DNA of 64,000 nucleotides from Kitasatospora phosalacinea (GTDB lineage: Bacteria; Actinomycetota; Actinomycetes; Streptomycetales; Streptomycetaceae), in assembly GCF_000717185.1 (NCBI RefSeq), contig NZ_JNYE01000005.1:62001-126000 (forward strand), read 5' to 3'. Of this stretch, positions 59,960 through 64,000 are shown piece by piece; positions within the stretch are counted from its first letter, which is position 1; the number at the start of each line of letters is the position of its first letter. Below the pieces are notes generated by a model. That model was not told the DNA's origin, made no database searches, and saw nothing but the letters and a program-made list of their open reading frames with translations. Position numbers and translations under genes: made by a program.

Positions 59960-60320
59960 CCGCCCACCCACCTGCCCGTGCGCGCCCCGCGCGGGTGAGC
60001 GCGGGGAGGGCGCTGCGCGCGGCCGAGCGAGGAGAAGGGGAAGGTGCGCACACGGGAAGGGCGCTGCCGCGCGGCGGAGCGGAGAGCGGGCAAGGCCCGC
60101 GGCGCCGACCGGGGCAGGCGCGGGGCGGTCGGCGGCCCGCCGCCGCGGAGCGGGTGGGCCTCCGCCGCGGAGCCGGTGGGCCTCCGCCGCGGAGCCCGGC
60201 GCGCGTCTCACCCAGCGGTGCGCGCACGGGGGGCGGGTGGGGCGGCGCAAACAGCACCCCCCCCCGCCGCGGGCAGCGCCCTCCCCCGTTCACCTTCGCG
60301 GTGCGCGCACGGGGGGCGGG
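59960..60320 (+). repeat. GC-rich repeat region between rpsA and the MMPL gene
   Basis: A 22-bp unit starting CGCCGCGGAGC is tandemly repeated at 60141-60162 and 60163-60184, with a partial third copy. A different 23-bp sequence (GCGGTGCGCGCACGGGGGGC plus GGG) is repeated exactly at 60215-60237 and 60298-60320. A run of nine C occurs near 60257-60265. No gene is supported; the region may be prone to slippage and sequencing error. Confidence 0.8.
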
Positions 60321-60327
60321 CAGCAAA

Positions 60328-60376
60328 AACAGCGACCCCCCGCCCCAGGTGAACCCTGGAACGGGGGGTCGCTGTT
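60328..60376 (-). terminator. Intrinsic terminator of rpsA
   Basis: AACAGCGACCCCCCG (60328-60342) pairs perfectly with its complement at 60362-60376, loop 19 nt. On the minus strand the hairpin is followed by TTTTTGC, giving a classic U-tract. It ends 34 nt after the rpsA stop. Confidence 0.9.
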
Positions 60377-60409
60377 CAGTCAGCTAGGCAGCCGCCGAAG
60401 CGCAGCGCT

Positions 60410-61900
60410 TCAGCTCTGGCCGCCGGCCAGCTTCTCGCGGAGCGCGGCCAGGGCCTCGTCCGAGGCGAGCGCGCCGGAGCCCTCGTCGCTGCTGGAGGAG
60501 TACGAGCCGCCACCGGAGACCGGGGCCTCCTCGCCGGCCTCGGCGGCGGCAGCCGCGTCGGCCTCGCGGGACTTGATGACCTGGGCCTGGTGCTGCTCGA
60601 AGCGGGCCTGGGCCTCGGCGTACTGCCGCTCCCACTCCTCGCGCTGCTTCTCGAAGCCGGGCAGCCAGTCGTTCGCCTCGGGGTCGAAGCCCTCCGGGTA
60701 GATGTAGTTGCCCTGGTCGTCGTAGGACGCGGCCATGCCGTACAGGGTCGGGTCGAACTCGACCGACGCCGGGTCGGCACCGAGGGACTCGTTGGCCTGC
60801 TTCAGCGAGAGGCTGATGCGGCGGCGCTCGAGGTCGATGTCGATGACCTTGACGAAGATCTCGTCGCCGACCTGGACGACCTGCTCCGGGATCTCGACGT
60901 GGCGCTCGGCCAGCTCGGAGATGTGGACCAGGCCCTCGATGCCCTCGTCCACGCGGACGAACGCACCGAACGGAACCAGCTTGGTGACCTTACCCGGGAC
61001 GACCTGCGAGATCTGGTGCGTCCGGGCGAACTGCTGCCACGGGTCCTCCTGGGTCGCCTTCAGCGACAGGGAGACGCGCTCGCGGTCCATGTCGACGTCG
61101 AGGACCTCGACGGTGACCTCCTGGCCGACCTCGACAACCTCGTTCGGGTGGTCGATGTGCTTCCAGGACAGCTCGGAGACGTGCACCAGACCGTCGACGC
61201 CGCCGAGGTCGACGAACGCACCGAAGTTGACGATCGAGGAGACGACGCCGGAGCGCACCTGGCCCTTCTGCAGGGTGGTGAGGAAGGTCTGGCGGACCTC
61301 GCTCTGGGTCTGCTCCAGCCAGGCGCGGCGGGACAGGACCACGTTGTTGCGGTTCTTGTCCAGCTCGATGATCTTCGCCTCGAGCTCCTTGCCCACGTAG
61401 GGCTGGAGGTCGCGGACGCGGCGCATCTCGACCAGCGAGGCCGGGAGGAAGCCGCGGAGGCCGATGTCGAGGATGAGACCACCCTTGACGACCTCGATGA
61501 CGGTACCGGTGACGATGCCGTCCTCTTCCTTGATCTTCTCGATCGTGCCCCAGGCGCGCTCGTACTGCGCACGCTTCTTGGACAGGATGAGGCGACCCTC
61601 CTTGTCCTCCTTCTGGAGAACCAGGGCCTCGATCTCGTCGCCGACCTTGACGACCTCGTGCGGGTCAACGTCGTGCTTGATCGAGAGCTCGCGGGAGGGG
61701 ATGACACCCTCGGTCTTGTAACCGATGTCGAGGAGCACCTCGTCACGGTCGACCTTCACGATGATGCCCTCGACGATGTCGCCATCGTTGAAGTACTTGA
61801 TGGTCTCGTCGATCGCGGCGAGGAACGCGTCCGCGTCGCCGATGTCGTTGACCGCGACCTGCGGGGTGGTGCTGACAGAGGTGTCGGTGGGGCTCGTCAT
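60410..61900 (-). CDS. rpsA: 30S ribosomal protein S1
   Basis: 496 residues with four S1 RNA-binding domains at about 36-105, 122-187, 208-277 and 294-363 (first GIIVKVDRDEVLLDIGYKTE; third GVVSSIVNFGAFVDLGGVDG). Four is the actinobacterial number, fewer than the six of E. coli. The C-terminus is Ala/Glu/Ser-rich and disordered. It binds mRNA to the 30S subunit. Many codons here are strongly biased, as in highly expressed genes. The start ATG 61900 is preceded by a 5' untranslated region of about 210 nt. Confidence 0.97.
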   Translation of the reverse strand: MTSPTDTSVSTTPQVAVNDIGDADAFLAAIDETIKYFNDGDIVEGIIVKVDRDEVLLDIGYKTEGVIPSRELSIKHDVDPHEVVKVGDEIEALVLQKEDKEGRLILSKKRAQYERAWGTIEKIKEEDGIVTGTVIEVVKGGLILDIGLRGFLPASLVEMRRVRDLQPYVGKELEAKIIELDKNRNNVVLSRRAWLEQTQSEVRQTFLTTLQKGQVRSGVVSSIVNFGAFVDLGGVDGLVHVSELSWKHIDHPNEVVEVGQEVTVEVLDVDMDRERVSLSLKATQEDPWQQFARTHQISQVVPGKVTKLVPFGAFVRVDEGIEGLVHISELAERHVEIPEQVVQVGDEIFVKVIDIDLERRRISLSLKQANESLGADPASVEFDPTLYGMAASYDDQGNYIYPEGFDPEANDWLPGFEKQREEWERQYAEAQARFEQHQAQVIKSREADAAAAAEAGEEAPVSGGGSYSSSSDEGSGALASDEALAALREKLAGGQS

Positions 61901-62118
61901 TAGGAAAAGGGCTCCGGTACGGACATGAAGTCGTAGGTAATGCCACGCGGGGGGCCCTGATCGCTCCCACCGAAAGCCGTGCAGGCCAGAAAACGGCCCA
62001 CCGAAAGGACTCCCGCAAACGACAGGATCCCGGTGTCCGTCTGACGACCGTGGGGTCTTCGACAGATGCGAGCGCGACCTGCTCCGTCCGAGGCGCGCAG
62101 GCCCGCAGCGCAACTTGT

Positions 62119-62147
62119 AGCATACGGGGACACCCAGGCACGGTCAA
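62119..62147 (-). promoter_or_regulatory. rpsA promoter
   Basis: On the minus strand TTGACC (62147-62142), a 17-bp spacer and TATGCT (62124-62119) match the housekeeping consensus well. Transcription should begin near 62112, leaving a leader of about 210 nt before rpsA, room for autoregulation by S1. The remaining stretch to 62400 shows no gene. Confidence 0.8.
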
Positions 62148-62400
62148 CGTCGAAGCCGACGAGACCGTAGAGGCCGGGACGGATCAGGCCATATCCTCCG
62201 ATGGCGCACCTCGCGGTGGCTGGAGCACGGGCCCTACCCCGGATGCCACCGCCCGACCCGGTCCCCGTACGGGACCGGCTCCGCAGCAGCAGCGCTTCCG
62301 CAAGCACATAGCCTACTTGACGTCCCGCCCCGGCTCGCGCCAGGGGCCCGCCCGCCCGGGCCCGCCGCGGCCCTCCCGATGCACCAGGTGACGGATTCCC

Positions 62401-63342
62401 ATGACCCACTCCACCCCCGGCGACGCCCCCGGCGACGCCCCCGGCGGCGCTCCCGGCGACGCCGAGCCCTTCGACTACGACCCGGCCGGGTACAACGTCC
62501 CCTCCTCCCCCGGGCAGCCGGACGAGGAGGAGGACGGCGACGAGGCGCTGCGGCGGGACGCCGGGGAGCAGGAGTCGAGCCGGGCCAGCCGGCACTGGTG
62601 GGACCGCAACGCCGACGACTACCAGGACGAGCACGGGGAGTTCCTCGGCGACGACCGGTTCACCTGGTGTCCGGAGGGCGTGGACGAGGCCGAGGCCCGG
62701 CTGCTCGGCGACCCGGCCGGGCTGAAGGGCGCGGACGTGCTGGAGATCGGCTCCGGCGCCGCGCAGTGCTCGCGCTGGCTGGCCGCGCAGGGCGCCCGCC
62801 CGGTCGCGCTGGACATCTCCCACCGGCAGCTGCAGCACTCGCGCCGGATCGACCTGGGCCGCGGCCTGGAGCCCGTCGCCGTGGTGCAGGCGGACGCGGC
62901 GGTGCTGCCGTTCGCCGACGGCTCCTTCGACCACGCCTGCTCGGCGTACGGCGCGGTGCCGTTCAGCGCCGACACCGGGCGGCTGATGCGCGAGGTGCAC
63001 CGGGTGCTGCGGCCCGGCGGGCGCTGGGTGTTCTCGGTGACCCACCCGATCCGCTGGGCGTTCCCGGACGAGCCCGGGGTGGAGGGCCTGACCGCCACCT
63101 CCTCGTACTTCGACCGCACCCCGTACGTCGAGCAGGACGAACAGGGCGTCGCCACCTACGTCGAGCACCACCGCACGCTCGGCGACCGGGTGCGGGAGCT
63201 GGTCGCGGCCGGGTTCGCGCTGGTCGACCTGGTCGAGCCGGAGTGGCCGGAGGGGCTGGAGCAGGAGTGGGGCGGCTGGAGCCCGCTGCGCGGCGAGCAC
63301 ATCCCCGGCACCGCGATCTTCGTCGCCGTCCGGAACGGCTGA
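62401..63342 (+). CDS. Class I SAM-dependent methyltransferase
   Basis: 313 residues. A 60-residue acidic, Gly/Pro/Ala-rich N-terminal segment precedes a methyltransferase domain: SRHWWDRNADDYQDEHGEFL, VLEIGSGAAQCSRWLAAQGA (SAM loop), VQADAAVLPFADGSFDHACS and VHRVLRPGGRWVFSVTHPI. This fits the UbiE/SmtA-like group. The substrate is unknown. ATG 62401; it directly precedes hrpB by 5 nt. Confidence 0.9.
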   Translation: MTHSTPGDAPGDAPGGAPGDAEPFDYDPAGYNVPSSPGQPDEEEDGDEALRRDAGEQESSRASRHWWDRNADDYQDEHGEFLGDDRFTWCPEGVDEAEARLLGDPAGLKGADVLEIGSGAAQCSRWLAAQGARPVALDISHRQLQHSRRIDLGRGLEPVAVVQADAAVLPFADGSFDHACSAYGAVPFSADTGRLMREVHRVLRPGGRWVFSVTHPIRWAFPDEPGVEGLTATSSYFDRTPYVEQDEQGVATYVEHHRTLGDRVRELVAAGFALVDLVEPEWPEGLEQEWGGWSPLRGEHIPGTAIFVAVRNG

Positions 63343-63347
63343 GCGCG

Positions 63348-64000
63348 GTGCGGGACGGGGGGACCGACCTGCCCGTCGCCGCGGTGCTCCCCGAGCTGGC
63401 CGCGGCGTTGGACGGCGACGGCGCCGCGGTGCTGTCCGCGCCGCCCGGCACCGGCAAGACCACCCTGGTGCCGCTCGCCCTGGCCGGCCTGCTCGGCGGC
63501 CCGCCCCGCCGGGTGCTGGTCGCCGAACCGCGCCGCCTCGCGGTGCGGGCCGCGGCCCGCCGGATGGCCTGGCTGCTGGAGGAGCCGGTCAGCGCCTCGG
63601 TCGGGTTCACCGTCCGCGGCGAGCGGCGGGTCGGCCCCGCCACCCGGGTCGAGGTGGTCACCACCGGCGTCCTGCTGCAGCGCCTGCAGCGCGACCCAGA
63701 ACTGCCGGGCGTGGACGCGGTGGTGCTCGACGAGTGCCACGAGCGCCACCTGGACGCCGACACCGCGCTCGCCTTCCTGCTGGACGTCCGGGCCGCGCTC
63801 CGCCCCGAACTGCGCCTGCTGCTGGCCTCCGCGACCGCCGACACCGACGCCTGGGCCGAACTGCTCGGCGGCGCGCCCGTGGTGGCCGCCCGGGGCGTCT
63901 CGCACCCGGTCGAGACGGTCTGGGCCCCGCCGCCGACCGCCGTCCGGCCCCCGCACGGCACCCGGGTCGACCCGGCACTGCTCGCGCACGTCGCGGCGAC
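63348..64000 (+). CDS. hrpB: ATP-dependent helicase HrpB (5' part, cut by the window end)
   Basis: The first 217 codons are visible and continue past the edge. Walker A APPGTGKTT near residue 28-36, PRRLAVRAAARRM, DECHERH box near 125, and ASATADT are those of DEAH helicases; HrpB is the best match by order and neighbour spacing. GTG 63348 starts close after the methyltransferase stop, so it is probably in the same operon. Its role in bacteria is not well known. Confidence 0.85.
   Translation, partial: MRDGGTDLPVAAVLPELAAALDGDGAAVLSAPPGTGKTTLVPLALAGLLGGPPRRVLVAEPRRLAVRAAARRMAWLLEEPVSASVGFTVRGERRVGPATRVEVVTTGVLLQRLQRDPELPGVDAVVLDECHERHLDADTALAFLLDVRAALRPELRLLLASATADTDAWAELLGGAPVVAARGVSHPVETVWAPPPTAVRPPHGTRVDPALLAHVAA

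Noticed and set aside
60215-60320. CRISPR-like interpretation of the repeats near rpsA
   Set aside because: Only two exact copies, no regular spacers and no cas genes in the window.

Overview
The window is very GC-rich, dense, and rich in leaderless-type starts (a TANNNT-like -10 hexamer 6-8 nt before ATG/GTG). It carries families typical of Streptomycetaceae: an AfsR/SARP regulator, a SAV2177-type methyltransferase, a SAV2148-type HEPN protein, split transketolase, TreY/TreZ and several MMPL exporters. It is most likely chromosomal DNA of a Streptomyces or Kitasatospora-like actinomycete. No rRNA, tRNA, CRISPR array or replication origin was seen.

Layout. 0-5.2 kb: a DUF305 protein, a divergent MFS exporter/MarR pair, and an alkylation-repair pair (Ada-AlkA fusion plus Ogt). 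5.2-10.9 kb: two divergent STAND (NB-ARC/TPR) proteins, one with a short Gly-rich N-terminal motif, the other a SARP/AfsR-type activator. 10.9-14 kb: an accessory, partly decayed stretch with a small ORF and terminator, an unrecognised decayed gene, an IS5-type transposase remnant, and a three-gene module read as toxin-antitoxin-chaperone (HigB, HigA, SecB-like). 14-18.5 kb: rsgA, a GT-B-like protein and a YihY/BrkB membrane protein. 18.5-28.5 kb: a sulfur assimilation block (leader peptide, sulfite reductase, zinc-ribbon miniprotein, cysH, cysC, cysD, cysN, an SsuABC-like importer and a CbiX chelatase). 28.5-41.5 kb: a MarR regulator, cold-shock protein plus DEAD-box helicase, two divergent MMPL exporters around paired palindromes, a phosphotransferase, a lipoprotein polysaccharide deacetylase, a DnaQ-like exonuclease and the HEPN protein. 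41.9-49.1 kb: glycogen/trehalose metabolism (glgX, a short-chain dehydrogenase, treY, treZ). 49.2-51.4 kb: split transketolase genes divergent from soxR, with a perfect 20-bp SoxR-box-like palindrome in the transketolase promoter spacer. 51.5-56.2 kb: a methyltransferase, a rhodanese, a TIR protein with an XRE/TPR regulator, and a membrane-anchored hypothetical. 56.2-64 kb: coaE, an MBL-fold protein, a third MMPL exporter, GC-rich repeats, rpsA, a methyltransferase and the 5' part of hrpB.

How the genes work together. The sulfur block forms one pathway. CysD/CysN activate sulfate to APS, CysH reduces APS to sulfite, and SirA/CysI reduces sulfite to sulfide using siroheme, whose iron could be inserted by the CbiX chelatase. 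The ABC importer brings in organosulfur compounds. CysC can divert APS to PAPS. GlgX debranches glycogen, and TreY/TreZ turn maltodextrins into trehalose.

The observations I rate highest are the toxin-antitoxin-chaperone module, the predicted SoxR control of transketolase, the STAND protein with a possible amyloid-type signalling motif, and the TIR/XRE pair. No wholly new system could be proven from sequence alone.
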